A stretch of 64,000 nucleotides of DNA from an uncultured Mediterraneibacter sp. GTDB taxonomy: Bacteria; Bacillota; Clostridia; Lachnospirales; Lachnospiraceae. Numbering within the stretch: position 1 is the first letter of the stretch; the number at the start of each line of letters is the position of its first letter. Under the pieces are notes generated by a model that was not told the origin of the DNA, did no database searches, and worked only from the letters and a program-made list of their open reading frames with translations. The stretch spans positions 42,234 to 106,233 of the forward strand of contig CALWQP010000006.1 of assembly GCA_944383695.1 (NCBI GenBank). Reading direction: 5' to 3'. Shown piece after piece: positions 23,794-32,299 of this stretch. The translations under genes and the position numbers were made by a program.

Positions 23794-25642
23794 AACAGAC
23801 ACCTCCTCCGAACGATGCAGCGCCGCAGCCGGAACACTGCATTCGGCAGTTCGGCGTGACTTCTCCGTTCACTGCTTTCTCCCACTCTCTACAGAGGAAT
23901 TTCCGGCTCACACCGATGTCGATAAAATCCCAGGGGAACAGTTCCTCTGTCCCGCGCTGTCTTAAATTATAAAAACCAATATCTATCCCGGTGTTTTCAA
24001 ATGCCTGCATCCACAGGTCATTACGGAAACATTCCGTCCATGAGTCAAACAGACATCCCAGTCGGTAAGCCTCCTCGACCACCCGGCTGACTCTCCGGTC
24101 CCCCCTTGCCATAACGCCCTCCAGAACCGTAGTCTGGGCGTCATGCCAGTTATATTTCAAACTCTTCCGGTTCAGCTGTGCCTGAAATTCCTCTTTTACG
24201 ATGGAAGCACGCCGTGCATATTCCTCCGCGGAGAACATGGAGGCCCACTGAAAAGGAGTAAACGGCTTGGGCACAAAGAAAGAAGAGCTTGCCGTTATCT
24301 GGCACTTTCCGTTCCTTTGCTCTTTAGGAAGCTCGTAATATCTGCGCGCCACCCGGTCAGACAGATGGGCAATCTCTCTCATGTCCTCCTCTGTCTCAGT
24401 GGGAAGACCGAGCATGAAGTACAGCTTCACCTTGCTCCATCCGCCTTCAAACGCTTGTCCTGCACCGTCAAGGATATCTTCTTCCGTCAGTCCCTTGTTT
24501 ATCACATCTCTCATCCTCTGAGAGCCTGCCTCCGGGGCAAATGTCAGGCTGCTCTTCCGGATATCCTGCACCCGGCTCATGACGTCAAGGGAAAACGCGT
24601 CAATGCGAAGGGAGGGAAGGGAGATATTGATCCCCTTATCCTTGAACTCATTAATGAGAAATATCACCAGTTCCTTCAACTCAGAGTAATCGCTGGAACT
24701 TAACGAGCTCAATGAAATTTCTTCGTGCCCGGTCGTCTTCAGCATTGTGCGGGCATATTCCTTGAGCTTTTCCACATTTCTCTCTCTTGTAGGGCGGTAG
24801 ATCATCCCCGCCTGGCAGAAGCGGCAGCCGCGGATGCAGCCCCTCTGGATTTCAAGAACCACCCTGTCCTGTGTCGCCTTGATAAAAGGAACCACAGGTT
24901 TCATGGGATAGGGGCTGTCCGTCACTGCCATAACAACCTGCTTCTTTACTTTGGCTGGAGCGTGCGCGTTATTGGGTGTAAAGGACAGCAGCGTGCCGTC
25001 CTCATTATATGCTGCATCATAAAACTGCGGCACATAGAGCCCTTCAATCCCGGCGGCTCTCTCCAGGAACTCTTTTCTGCTCTTGCCGGAACTTTTCCAT
25101 TCTTTGTAAGTATCGAGAAGTTCATCGTAGACGGTCTCTCCCTCTCCGATATAGAAGATATCAAAAAAATCCGCCAGAGGCTCGGGATTGTAGGAACACG
25201 GTCCTCCTCCGATGACAACAGGGTCCTCCTCCGAGCGCTCTGAAGCGTGGAGGGGAATCTGGCTCAGGTCAAGAATCTGAAGGATATTCGTATAGCACAT
25301 CTCGAACTGGATCGTAATGCCGAGAAAATCAAACTCACGCACCGGCTCCTGAGACTCCAGGGCAAAGAGGGGGATGTTCTGCTCCCGCATTACTTTGTCC
25401 AGGTCAGTCCATGGAGAGTAGACTCTTTCACACCAGACGTCATCCCTGCGGTTGAACATATCATACAAAATCTGGATGCCCAGATGGGACATGCCGATTT
25501 CATATACGTCCGGGAAGCACATAGCGAAACGGATGTCTACCTTCTCGCTGTCCTTCATCACGGAGTTCACCTCACCGCCAATGTAGCGGGCAGGCTTTTC
25601 AATATTCAGCAATATTTCATCGCTTAAAGCTAATTTTCTCAT
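23777..25642 (-). CDS. B12-binding-domain radical SAM protein (TIGR03960 family)
   Basis: The 621-residue protein has an N-terminal B12-binding-like region (about 40-190) followed by a radical SAM domain with the 4Fe-4S motif CIRGCRFCQAG, and a C-terminal extension ending in a Cys-rich segment (NCRMQCSGCGAASFGGGVC). That tail could hold an additional cluster. It is coupled to the DUF2344 gene. Substrate unknown. The start ATG follows the maltose-acetyltransferase-like gene by 8 bp on the same strand. Confidence 0.88.
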   Translation of the reverse strand: MRKLALSDEILLNIEKPARYIGGEVNSVMKDSEKVDIRFAMCFPDVYEIGMSHLGIQILYDMFNRRDDVWCERVYSPWTDLDKVMREQNIPLFALESQEPVREFDFLGITIQFEMCYTNILQILDLSQIPLHASERSEEDPVVIGGGPCSYNPEPLADFFDIFYIGEGETVYDELLDTYKEWKSSGKSRKEFLERAAGIEGLYVPQFYDAAYNEDGTLLSFTPNNAHAPAKVKKQVVMAVTDSPYPMKPVVPFIKATQDRVVLEIQRGCIRGCRFCQAGMIYRPTRERNVEKLKEYARTMLKTTGHEEISLSSLSSSDYSELKELVIFLINEFKDKGINISLPSLRIDAFSLDVMSRVQDIRKSSLTFAPEAGSQRMRDVINKGLTEEDILDGAGQAFEGGWSKVKLYFMLGLPTETEEDMREIAHLSDRVARRYYELPKEQRNGKCQITASSSFFVPKPFTPFQWASMFSAEEYARRASIVKEEFQAQLNRKSLKYNWHDAQTTVLEGVMARGDRRVSRVVEEAYRLGCLFDSWTECFRNDLWMQAFENTGIDIGFYNLRQRGTEELFPWDFIDIGVSRKFLCREWEKAVNGEVTPNCRMQCSGCGAASFGGGVCYEGKN

Positions 25643-25650
25643 AATCTACC

Positions 25651-26268
25651 TCATTTTATTTTTTCCCAGACTTCCTCGTCAAACTTGCGGTCCTTATAAT
25701 AGTAAGGTCTGTCCGCTTCCGTTATCTCACGGATCACTCTGCAGGGATTCCCCGCGGCGCAGACATTTGCCGGGACGTCCTTTGTGACTACGCTTCCCGC
25801 GCCGATCACTGTGTTATCTCCGATGGTCACACCGGGGAGGATAACGCAGCTTCCCCCAATCCATACGTTGTTCCCGATCGTAACAGGGATTCCATACTCA
25901 TACCCGGAGTTCCTGCTGTCGGGATGGATAGGATGTCCCGCTGTATAAATTGATACATTGGGTCCGAACATAACATTATTCCCGATCCTGATCTTTGCCA
26001 CATCAAGCATCACACACCCGGTATTGGAATAGAAATTTTCTCCAAGCGTGATATGTTTTCCGTATTCACAGTGGAACGGCGGTTCAAAATATACATTTTT
26101 ACCGTGGATGATCCCTGCCCTGTCAAGGCATTCCAGTCCCTTCTCCGGTTCAAAAGGCATGACGGTATTATATTCCCTGATCGCTTTTTTAGCGGTAAGC
26201 TGTTCTTCTATTACACTGGCATCTGAATAATATGCCATTTCGTGGTCTCTGCGGTATCTGTTATCCAT
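25651..26268 (-). CDS. Maltose/galactoside O-acetyltransferase family protein
   Basis: The 205-residue protein is a left-handed beta-helix (hexapeptide-repeat) acetyl-CoA-dependent acetyltransferase of the Maa/LacA type. It has the N-terminal Mac domain (MAYYSDASVIEEQLTAKKA), the catalytic His in TAGHPIH, and the repeats running GNNVWIGGSCVILPGVTIGDNTVIGAGSVVTKDVP. Acceptor sugars cannot be predicted. AAGGAGG precedes the ATG. It is the last gene before the accessory island, separated from it by a terminator. Confidence 0.9.
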   Translation of the reverse strand: MDNRYRRDHEMAYYSDASVIEEQLTAKKAIREYNTVMPFEPEKGLECLDRAGIIHGKNVYFEPPFHCEYGKHITLGENFYSNTGCVMLDVAKIRIGNNVMFGPNVSIYTAGHPIHPDSRNSGYEYGIPVTIGNNVWIGGSCVILPGVTIGDNTVIGAGSVVTKDVPANVCAAGNPCRVIREITEADRPYYYKDRKFDEEVWEKIK

Positions 26269-26330
26269 TGTTTTCCTCCTTAACTGGATCTGCTCGCTTT
26301 ATTTTACACCGTCTTTATGTATAAAACAAC

Positions 26331-26371
26331 AAAAAACTGACCTCTGCTATATGATAAAACAGAGGTCAGTT
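26331..26371 (-). terminator. Intrinsic terminator of the ydiB-aroD-TRAP operon
   Basis: AACTGACCTCTG (26335-26346) and CAGAGGTCAGTT (26360-26371) pair perfectly over 12 bp; on the minus strand a six-T run follows. Confidence 0.88.
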
Positions 26372-26387
26372 CCACAATTTCCAAGTA

Positions 26388-27383
26388 TTACTGTCCTGTA
26401 TATAGAGTATAAATCTCTGGAGCCACCACTCCGCGGATCTGCTTATACACCGGCTCAGATGCCTTGATCATCTGCTCCCTGACCGATTCGTCCAGGGCAA
26501 TGATCTGAGTTCCGCTGTCTTTGATCGTCTGGATCCTGTCGTCAATCCTCTTATCAGACTGCTCTCTGGCGTACTCCTTTGCGATCTCTTCTGCTTCGAT
26601 CAGTATCTGCTGGTCCTCCTTAGAGAGCTCTTCAAAAAATGATTCGCTCACCACAAGTGAAATGAGATGGGGCACATGGTTCGTCTCGACGATATAATCC
26701 TGCTGTTCATAAAGACGGTTGGAAACGATGACCTCGTAGGGGTTCTCCTGCGCGTCGATCGTGTGCTGCTGAAGCCCAATATATACCTCGCTGAAGTTCA
26801 TTGGTGTCGGGTTTGCCCCGAGTTGCTGCCAGAAGGCGAGCTGGTACGCATCCTCCATAGTACGGATCTTCTGGCCTTTGAAGTCAGAAAACTCCGTCAC
26901 TTCCCTGTTAGTGGACATAACCCGGAAGCCCTGATCCGCGTATCCCAGGAGTTCGAATCCCGCTTCCCGGTAAGATTCCTGCATCCTTTCAAGAAATTCC
27001 GGCTGGTCCACGGTTTCCCGGACTGATCCAATGTCATCGAATATGCAGGGCGCGTCAAAGACTGCCGTATCATCGATAAAATTTACCTGGGGCGCCGTGT
27101 TCTGGATCACGAATGGGATATCCCCATCAGCGCAGCTTTCCAGCAGCTCCCGGTCTCCTCCCAGCACGCTGTTAGGGTAAACCGTGATCTTGATCCTGCC
27201 CTCGCTGAGCCGGTCTACTTCCTCTACAAATTTTTCTGCGTAAATCTGCGTTACAGTATCCTCCGGACTGGCCGTGCCAAGGGGATAAGCATAACGCTGC
27301 TCACCGTCGTTGGCCGCGCACCCGGCAAGGATGCCTGCAGCGGCGAGAACCGCTGCTGCTGAAATATATTTTTTCTTACTCAT
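26388..27383 (-). CDS. TRAP transporter solute-binding lipoprotein (DctP family)
   Basis: This is the extracytoplasmic solute receptor of a tripartite ATP-independent transporter, delivering an organic acid to the DctQ/DctM membrane parts encoded upstream. The 331-residue protein has a lipoprotein signal peptide ending in LAGCAAND (lipid-anchored Cys about residue 22). The DctP core includes FKGQKIRTMED and the conserved NPTPMNFSEVYIGLQQHTIDAQENP, whose acidic and Arg residues bind the substrate carboxylate in known members. The gene is the last of the operon. Given ydiB and aroD in the same unit, a quinate/shikimate-type ligand is the likely substrate (inference). Confidence 0.92.
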   Translation of the reverse strand: MSKKKYISAAAVLAAAGILAGCAANDGEQRYAYPLGTASPEDTVTQIYAEKFVEEVDRLSEGRIKITVYPNSVLGGDRELLESCADGDIPFVIQNTAPQVNFIDDTAVFDAPCIFDDIGSVRETVDQPEFLERMQESYREAGFELLGYADQGFRVMSTNREVTEFSDFKGQKIRTMEDAYQLAFWQQLGANPTPMNFSEVYIGLQQHTIDAQENPYEVIVSNRLYEQQDYIVETNHVPHLISLVVSESFFEELSKEDQQILIEAEEIAKEYAREQSDKRIDDRIQTIKDSGTQIIALDESVREQMIKASEPVYKQIRGVVAPEIYTLYTGQ

Positions 27384-27410
27384 AAATGTCTCCTTCTGTC
27401 GGATGCAGCG

Positions 27411-28700
27411 TCACAGCAGCGCCAGGCTGACCGCGGGCACAAAGGTAATGATCAGCAGCGCCACAAGAAAATACAGTATCATGGGAAGTGCGTGCTTTGC
27501 TATCTTCATAAGCGGCACCTCAGTAAGCGAGCTCGCCACAAACAGGTTGACTCCGATCGGCGGCGTGACGAACCCAATGGCAAGGTTGACAACCATCATG
27601 ACACCGAAGTGGATCGGGTCCATTCCGATGGATTCCACGATCGGAAGCAGGATCGGCGTCAATATCAGTATTGCCGGCGTTGTATCCATGACCATTCCCA
27701 CGATCAGCAGGAATACATTGATCACGATCAGCAAAACGACCGGATTCGTAAAGTGTGATAAAATCCATGTACTGATCGCCTGGGGAACCTGCATCAGTGT
27801 CAGTACCCTTGAAAATGCGATAGCAGCTGCAAGAATAAACAGGATGGGAGCATACGTGCGGATGGATTCCACTAGGATCGCCCAGATGTCTTTTACCTTT
27901 ATTGTCTTATAGACCAGCATGCTGATCAGCAGCGCATAAAACACTGAGATGACCGCTGCCTCCGTAGGCGACGCGATCCCTGTGTAGATGCAGCCAAGGA
28001 TGATGACCGGGCTTAAAAGGGCAAACGCGCTGTCTTTTAACACACACAGCAGCCCTTTTTCGTGGAGCGCTCCGACCACGACCATTTTCTTTTCCTGGTC
28101 CTCTCCGTTCTTCTTGCAGTAATAAAATGCATATATCATCAGAAGAACGCCGATCAGAAGCCCTGGTATGATTCCCGCAATAAACAGGTCGCTTACCGAA
28201 GCTCCCGAGGCGGAGCCATACATGATGAAGGGAATGCTCGGAGGGATGATGACGCCCAGCCCGCCGGCTACTGCCACCAGGGCAGTCGTGAATTTCTTAT
28301 CATATCCCATCTCAACGAGGATGGGGATCGTCATGCTTCCCACTGCCGCCACAGTGGCCGGTCCTGAGCCGGATATCGCTCCGTAGAACAGGCAGGTCAC
28401 GACCACGGCACAGGGCATTCCCGCTGTTCTTTTTCCCATAAAGAAAGCAAATACATCAAACAGCTTCCGGGAAATACCGCCCCGCGCCATGATAATGCCC
28501 GACAGTACGAACATTGGCACTGCCAGGAGCGGAAAACTGTCCAGCCCGCCCAGCATGGAACGGATCACGTATGTGGCGCTGGCTGTAAAAGACGGGTCCA
28601 CAGCGCCGGGGAGCACGGAAACGATTCCCAGGGAAATGGAAACAGGGATCGCGATGATCAGGCATACGACAAATATAATAAATAAAGCAACTGCTGACAT
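27411..28700 (-). CDS. TRAP transporter large permease (DctM family)
   Basis: The 429-residue protein is the 12-helix ion-transporting subunit of the TRAP system. Typical segments include AISGSGPATVAAVGSMTIP, VIIPPSIPFIMYGSASGASVSDLFIAGIIPG and the C-terminal HFGVMMVVNLAIGFVTPPIGVNLFVAS. It lies 1 bp after the small permease and 27 bp before the solute-binding gene, giving the standard order Q-M-P. Cation-driven uptake of an organic acid is the family role. Confidence 0.94.
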   Translation of the reverse strand: MSAVALFIIFVVCLIIAIPVSISLGIVSVLPGAVDPSFTASATYVIRSMLGGLDSFPLLAVPMFVLSGIIMARGGISRKLFDVFAFFMGKRTAGMPCAVVVTCLFYGAISGSGPATVAAVGSMTIPILVEMGYDKKFTTALVAVAGGLGVIIPPSIPFIMYGSASGASVSDLFIAGIIPGLLIGVLLMIYAFYYCKKNGEDQEKKMVVVGALHEKGLLCVLKDSAFALLSPVIILGCIYTGIASPTEAAVISVFYALLISMLVYKTIKVKDIWAILVESIRTYAPILFILAAAIAFSRVLTLMQVPQAISTWILSHFTNPVVLLIVINVFLLIVGMVMDTTPAILILTPILLPIVESIGMDPIHFGVMMVVNLAIGFVTPPIGVNLFVASSLTEVPLMKIAKHALPMILYFLVALLIITFVPAVSLALL

Positions 28701-28701
28701 C

Positions 28702-29193
28702 TCAATTCTCCCCCTTTCCTCTCACAGCTTTAAATTCCACGAGCCAGCGCTGGAGCACACGGATCGCGGACAGGGCAAACCCGGCCAGAGGCGCAGCCTG
28801 CACAAGGTACATCGGAATCCCCATGGCGGGACTTGTCTGGCCGTTTTCTACCGCGGACATCAGGTATTTCCATGCAAACGGAAGCAGGTAAACAAATAAA
28901 ATAAGTTCGAAAGTATGATTTACCACTTTAAACACAGCTTTGCCGCGCCTGGGAAACAGGGCGACAAACTGTTCGATTTTTATGGAAATGCATTTTTTTG
29001 TACAATAGCTTACGCTCAGGAACCCGGCCCAGATAAAAATATACCGGGTCAGCTCCTCAGACCAGGACAAAGATGCACCGAGCACATATCTGCAGAACAC
29101 CTGCACGCCCATGATCACTGCCATCGCCGCAAGCGCGGCAGCGAGCAGCACCTCTTCCAGATATTCATCTATCCAGCTTAATACTTTTTTCAT
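28702..29193 (-). CDS. TRAP transporter small permease (DctQ family)
   Basis: The 163-residue protein has four hydrophobic helices and the DctQ signatures QVFCRYVLGASLSWSEELTRY and a long final helix. The ATG at 29193 follows GGAGAA; a longer reading frame upstream would overlap aroD and begins with a low-quality Arg-rich stretch, so it is rejected. The start is 20 bp after the aroD stop, so the transporter is in the same transcript as aroD. Confidence 0.92.
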   Translation of the reverse strand: MKKVLSWIDEYLEEVLLAAALAAMAVIMGVQVFCRYVLGASLSWSEELTRYIFIWAGFLSVSYCTKKCISIKIEQFVALFPRRGKAVFKVVNHTFELILFVYLLPFAWKYLMSAVENGQTSPAMGIPMYLVQAAPLAGFALSAIRVLQRWLVEFKAVRGKGEN

Positions 29194-29213
29194 AAAAATT
29201 CTCCAATGTCCTT

Positions 29214-29975
29214 TTACAAGCTCTTGTGAAGAAGCTCCAGCACTGTCTGAAGGTCTCCGGCTCCCATCTGTCCCGGTGCGGAGGCTTTGCCTACTGCTCC
29301 GAATGTCAGCGCGGAACCGAACACCTCGCCGCAAAGCCTGCTGATAACGCCTGTCCCGGCCATAGACATGGTAATGATCGGGCGGTCAGCGTAATCCGAT
29401 GCCATCTCCTCTGTTGCCGACAACAGGGTCAGCACATCCTTTTTATTCTGAGGCATAACGGCAATCTTCGGGATATCCGCCCCCAGTTCCTGCATCCTGC
29501 GCAGACGTGAGACAATCTCCTCTTTCTCAGGAGTTTTATGGAAATCATGATTAGAAGCGACAACTTTGACACCGCACTCATGGGCTGTCTCGATCACAGC
29601 TTTCACTGCATCGTCCCCGGTAAATGCCTCTACGTCAACCATGTCGATAAGTCCGGTCCTTGCTGCTTTCTGGTTGAGCTCAACATATACGTCTATCTCG
29701 ACCGCCTTCTCGCCGCCTTCTTTTGAAGTACGGAAAGTAAAGAGGATCGGCATCTCTCCGAGTGTTTCCCTCAGTGCGCTCATGGTCTCTTCTGTTTTTT
29801 CAAAGTCGAAAATGTCCTCATACCAGTCCACTCTCCACTCTACAACATCAGCCGCAGTAGTTTTGATCGTTTCTGCCGCTTTTAAAATTTCTTCTTTTGT
29901 TGTTCCTATGATCGGGACACAGATTTTCGGGATGCCTGTACCGATCTCTATATTTCTTACTTTTACCGGGTTCAT
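29214..29975 (-). CDS. aroD: 3-Dehydroquinate dehydratase, type I
   Basis: The enzyme dehydrates 3-dehydroquinate to 3-dehydroshikimate through a Schiff base. The 253-residue protein has all active-site residues at the E. coli AroD positions: Glu46 (EWRVD), Arg82, Glu86 (KEGG), His143 (SNHDFH), Schiff-base Lys170 (IPKIAVMP), Arg213, Ser232 and Gln236. It is therefore almost certainly active. It lies between an MFS gene and the TRAP genes in a unit headed by a YdiB-type dehydrogenase. This resembles E. coli, where ydiB and aroD adjoin MFS genes. Here the extra transporter and regulation point to use of imported quinate/shikimate rather than to the general aromatic pathway. Confidence 0.95.
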   Translation of the reverse strand: MNPVKVRNIEIGTGIPKICVPIIGTTKEEILKAAETIKTTAADVVEWRVDWYEDIFDFEKTEETMSALRETLGEMPILFTFRTSKEGGEKAVEIDVYVELNQKAARTGLIDMVDVEAFTGDDAVKAVIETAHECGVKVVASNHDFHKTPEKEEIVSRLRRMQELGADIPKIAVMPQNKKDVLTLLSATEEMASDYADRPIITMSMAGTGVISRLCGEVFGSALTFGAVGKASAPGQMGAGDLQTVLELLHKSL

Positions 29976-30043
29976 ATCTGTCAGCTCCTTTTCTTTTTCT
30001 TTCTATTTTGCATACAAAAGCAGGATTTAATCCTGGATTCAGA

Positions 30044-31231
30044 TCAGTTCCGGCTGTCCGAATTCTTCAGCAGCACACCGTATCTTACATTTACAAAGAC
30101 TGCCAGCAGCACACCGATCACTGTGATCACAATATTCATCATGATAACGGCTGATGCACTCATGCTGGAAGCTGCCGTCAGGATCGTATAGTTGCACAGA
30201 CTGGATGCGATCATAACAAGGCTGGTCAGTGTACCTTTGAGTTTCGGGAACAGGTCGTTTGCAACTGCCGTCACCATCTGGAGCACACCGCCGGCGCCGG
30301 AATATCCGATCACGAATGAGCCCACATAGCAGATCGCAGGTGTTTTTATCGTATATACGAGCGCGAGCATGACAAGTGAGATCACCGGGTAGATCACAAG
30401 GAAACGCACCTGTTTAAATTTTGTGATAAGTATACTCGTAACAAACAACGCTACCAGCGTACCGGCAGAGTAATATGTCTGCATCATCCCAACGTCTCCG
30501 GAAGCGATCCCCGCCACGTCTTTTCCAAATGTCTGGGCACAGTTCAGCCAGAGCTGGAAGGTAGCGGTACATGTAAATCCGATCAGGATCAGCGCAATGC
30601 TCTCCACTGAGAAATGCGCGTTCTTTAAGTTATCAAGGAAAGACTCGCCTTTCCCCACGCCCTCGATCTTCGGCAGCGGAGCAAAAATCGCAAGCACGCC
30701 GAGCACCGCGATGGCGATACCGCACACAAGCGGAAGGGTCAGATAAGACATTGCTGTTGCCGCGCACATACCGAGGAAAAACGGAAGCAGCAGCTGTGCG
30801 ACGGAAATAAACAGCTTAATACCCATTGTAGCAATTCCTGTGTATTTGTAAATAATTTCCGCAACTGCCGGATATGTAGCGGTATCAAGGAACGAGTTTG
30901 CGATGCCGCCCAGCACAGCCGCCACATATGCAACTGTCATGTTTGGTGAAAACGCGATTCCGACAAAGAAAATCACATAGGATGAACAGCCGATAAGCAC
31001 GGAAATCCTTCTTCCGAACTTATCCGACAGGGGGCCCGCAAACGGCAGTGAGATCAGACGTCCAAGACCCAGAGCCGCGGCAACAGCCGTGACTCCCATT
31101 ACATCGCTCATGCCCCACTGCTCAGCCAGCAGTTCTTTTACAAGCTGCTGGCTCAGGATCGAGCAGCCGATGCCATGGATAAAATAGTTTAAATAGAGAA
31201 TCAGTGCGCTTGGCAGATATTTCTTATTCAT
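30044..31231 (-). CDS. MFS transporter (YdiM/YdiN-like context)
   Basis: The 395-residue protein has about 12 hydrophobic helices and the MFS loop motif GPLSDKFGRRISVL between helices 2 and 3. It lies between the YdiB-type dehydrogenase and aroD. In E. coli the MFS genes ydiM and ydiN adjoin ydiB-aroD, so the association recurs across phyla. The likely cargo is quinate, shikimate or a product of the pathway (inference). Three ATGs are close together; the one at 31231 has AGAGGAG at 6-nt spacing and was chosen over 31237 and 31252. Confidence 0.87.
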   Translation of the reverse strand: MNKKYLPSALILYLNYFIHGIGCSILSQQLVKELLAEQWGMSDVMGVTAVAAALGLGRLISLPFAGPLSDKFGRRISVLIGCSSYVIFFVGIAFSPNMTVAYVAAVLGGIANSFLDTATYPAVAEIIYKYTGIATMGIKLFISVAQLLLPFFLGMCAATAMSYLTLPLVCGIAIAVLGVLAIFAPLPKIEGVGKGESFLDNLKNAHFSVESIALILIGFTCTATFQLWLNCAQTFGKDVAGIASGDVGMMQTYYSAGTLVALFVTSILITKFKQVRFLVIYPVISLVMLALVYTIKTPAICYVGSFVIGYSGAGGVLQMVTAVANDLFPKLKGTLTSLVMIASSLCNYTILTAASSMSASAVIMMNIVITVIGVLLAVFVNVRYGVLLKNSDSRN

Positions 31232-31259
31232 ATTCATCTCCTCTTCTTTCATTTAAAGA

Positions 31260-32135
31260 TTATTCGTATCTGATATCAAGTACTTCTTTCATATGGTCAA
31301 TAGGCATATGCTGTCCTGTCCACAGATAAAATGCTGCGTCTCCCTGGAAGAGCATCATGCCGAGACCGTTCATCGTCTTGCACCCTGCTTCTTTCGCCAT
31401 CTTAAGAAGCGCGGTCTCTCTTGGAGAGTAGATCGTATCCGTCACGATCAGATCCGGGCGGAAGAACGATTTGTCCGGAACTACAGAGAGTCCCTCCAGC
31501 GGCTTCATTCCCACGCCTGTGGCCTGAGCGAAAAGATAGCTGTCAGCAAGTTCTTCTCTTAATTTTTCCTTGTCATCAAGATCGTACAGATTCACGATAC
31601 AGTCCGTATTGCTGCGGATCGTCTCAACTGTTTTTTCCGCTGCCGGCCAGAATTTATCTTTAATATTAAAGATAGAGATTTCTTTCACACCGTCAAGGGC
31701 TGCCTGGACTTCGATTGCCTTTGCAGCACCGCCGGCGCCGGTGATCGTCATTTTCTTCCCGATCACATCAATGTTGTTGTCCTTTAAGGACTGCATATAA
31801 CCGATGCCATCCGTGATATGTCCAACGAGTTTTCCGTGGTCATTCACAATGGTGTTGACAGCTCCGCACATCTGTGCTGCCGGTGAGAGTTCATCCAGGT
31901 ACTGTCCCACTACCGTTTTATTCGGCATGGATACATTAGAGCCTACCATTTTTAATGCGCGCAGTCCTTTGACCGCATCCTCCAGCGCATCATTGTCAAC
32001 TTCAAACGCGAGATACGCATAATCCAGCCCAAGTGTGGCAAATGCTTCATTGTGCATTGCGGGTGAGCTTGAATGTCTGATCGGGTAAGCCATAAGACCG
32101 ATTAATTCTGTGTGACCTGTGATTCTTTCTGCCAT
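31260..32135 (-). CDS. ydiB: Quinate/shikimate dehydrogenase, YdiB type
   Basis: This is an NAD(P)-dependent dehydrogenase that interconverts shikimate with 3-dehydroshikimate and, in the YdiB subfamily, quinate with 3-dehydroquinate. The 291-residue protein follows E. coli YdiB closely from memory: ELIGLMAYPIRHS near the start, VSMPNK with catalytic Lys73, TDG with Asp109, and WTGQ near the end. The Rossmann motif GAGGAAKA (about 133-140) is intact. The adenine-ribose loop reads FNIKDKFW, not the Arg-rich NRT motif of NADP-specific AroE, so NAD use is plausible. It heads the operon ydiB-MFS-aroD-dctQMP, has a LysR box upstream, and is divergent from a LysR gene. Confidence 0.9.
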   Translation of the reverse strand: MAERITGHTELIGLMAYPIRHSSSPAMHNEAFATLGLDYAYLAFEVDNDALEDAVKGLRALKMVGSNVSMPNKTVVGQYLDELSPAAQMCGAVNTIVNDHGKLVGHITDGIGYMQSLKDNNIDVIGKKMTITGAGGAAKAIEVQAALDGVKEISIFNIKDKFWPAAEKTVETIRSNTDCIVNLYDLDDKEKLREELADSYLFAQATGVGMKPLEGLSVVPDKSFFRPDLIVTDTIYSPRETALLKMAKEAGCKTMNGLGMMLFQGDAAFYLWTGQHMPIDHMKEVLDIRYE

Positions 32136-32167
32136 TGTTCTTTCTCCTTTTTGCGATAACTTTTTGT

Positions 32168-32185
32168 TTGTTAAATATCAAACAA
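32168..32185. promoter_or_regulatory. Rex-like redox operator in the ydiB leader
   Basis: TTGTTAAATATCAAACAA matches the clostridial Rex consensus TTGTTAA-N4-TTAACAA at 12 of 14 fixed positions. It would cover about +8 to +25 of the ydiB transcript, a position suited to repression. A related site lies in the leader of the flavoprotein gene at 34240-34257. Rex releases DNA when NADH is high. The sequence match is direct; binding is inferred. Confidence 0.55.
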
Positions 32186-32198
32186 CCTCTCTGCATCC

Positions 32199-32228
32199 AT
32201 TATAAGTAAATAAAATTAATAGTTCCAA
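32199..32228 (-). promoter_or_regulatory. Promoter of the ydiB operon
   Basis: On the minus strand TTGGAA (32228-32223), an 18-bp spacer and a perfect TATAAT (32204-32199). The weak -35 fits an activator-dependent promoter; predicted start near 32192. Confidence 0.6.
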
Positions 32229-32249
32229 TATATCTTTTTATATTTTTTG

Positions 32250-32264
32250 ATAGTTTTTAGCTAT
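32250..32264. promoter_or_regulatory. LysR-type operator (T-N11-A) between ydiB and its regulator
   Basis: ATAG-TTTTTAG-CTAT, extended to TGATAGTTTTTAGCTATCA (32248-32266), is a perfect inverted repeat with the LysR T-N11-A signature. Its centre lies about 65 bp upstream of the predicted ydiB start, the classical activator position. It also covers the -35 of the divergent regulator gene, whose -10 is TATAAT at 32274-32279, so autorepression is expected. Confidence 0.75.
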
Positions 32265-32299
32265 CACTTGTGATATAATCTGCTAAAAGGAGGTCCGCC

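Noticed and set aside
31232..31252. Upstream ATG starts for the MFS gene
   Set aside because: ATGs at 31252 and 31237 are possible, but only 31231 has a ribosome-binding site at normal spacing.
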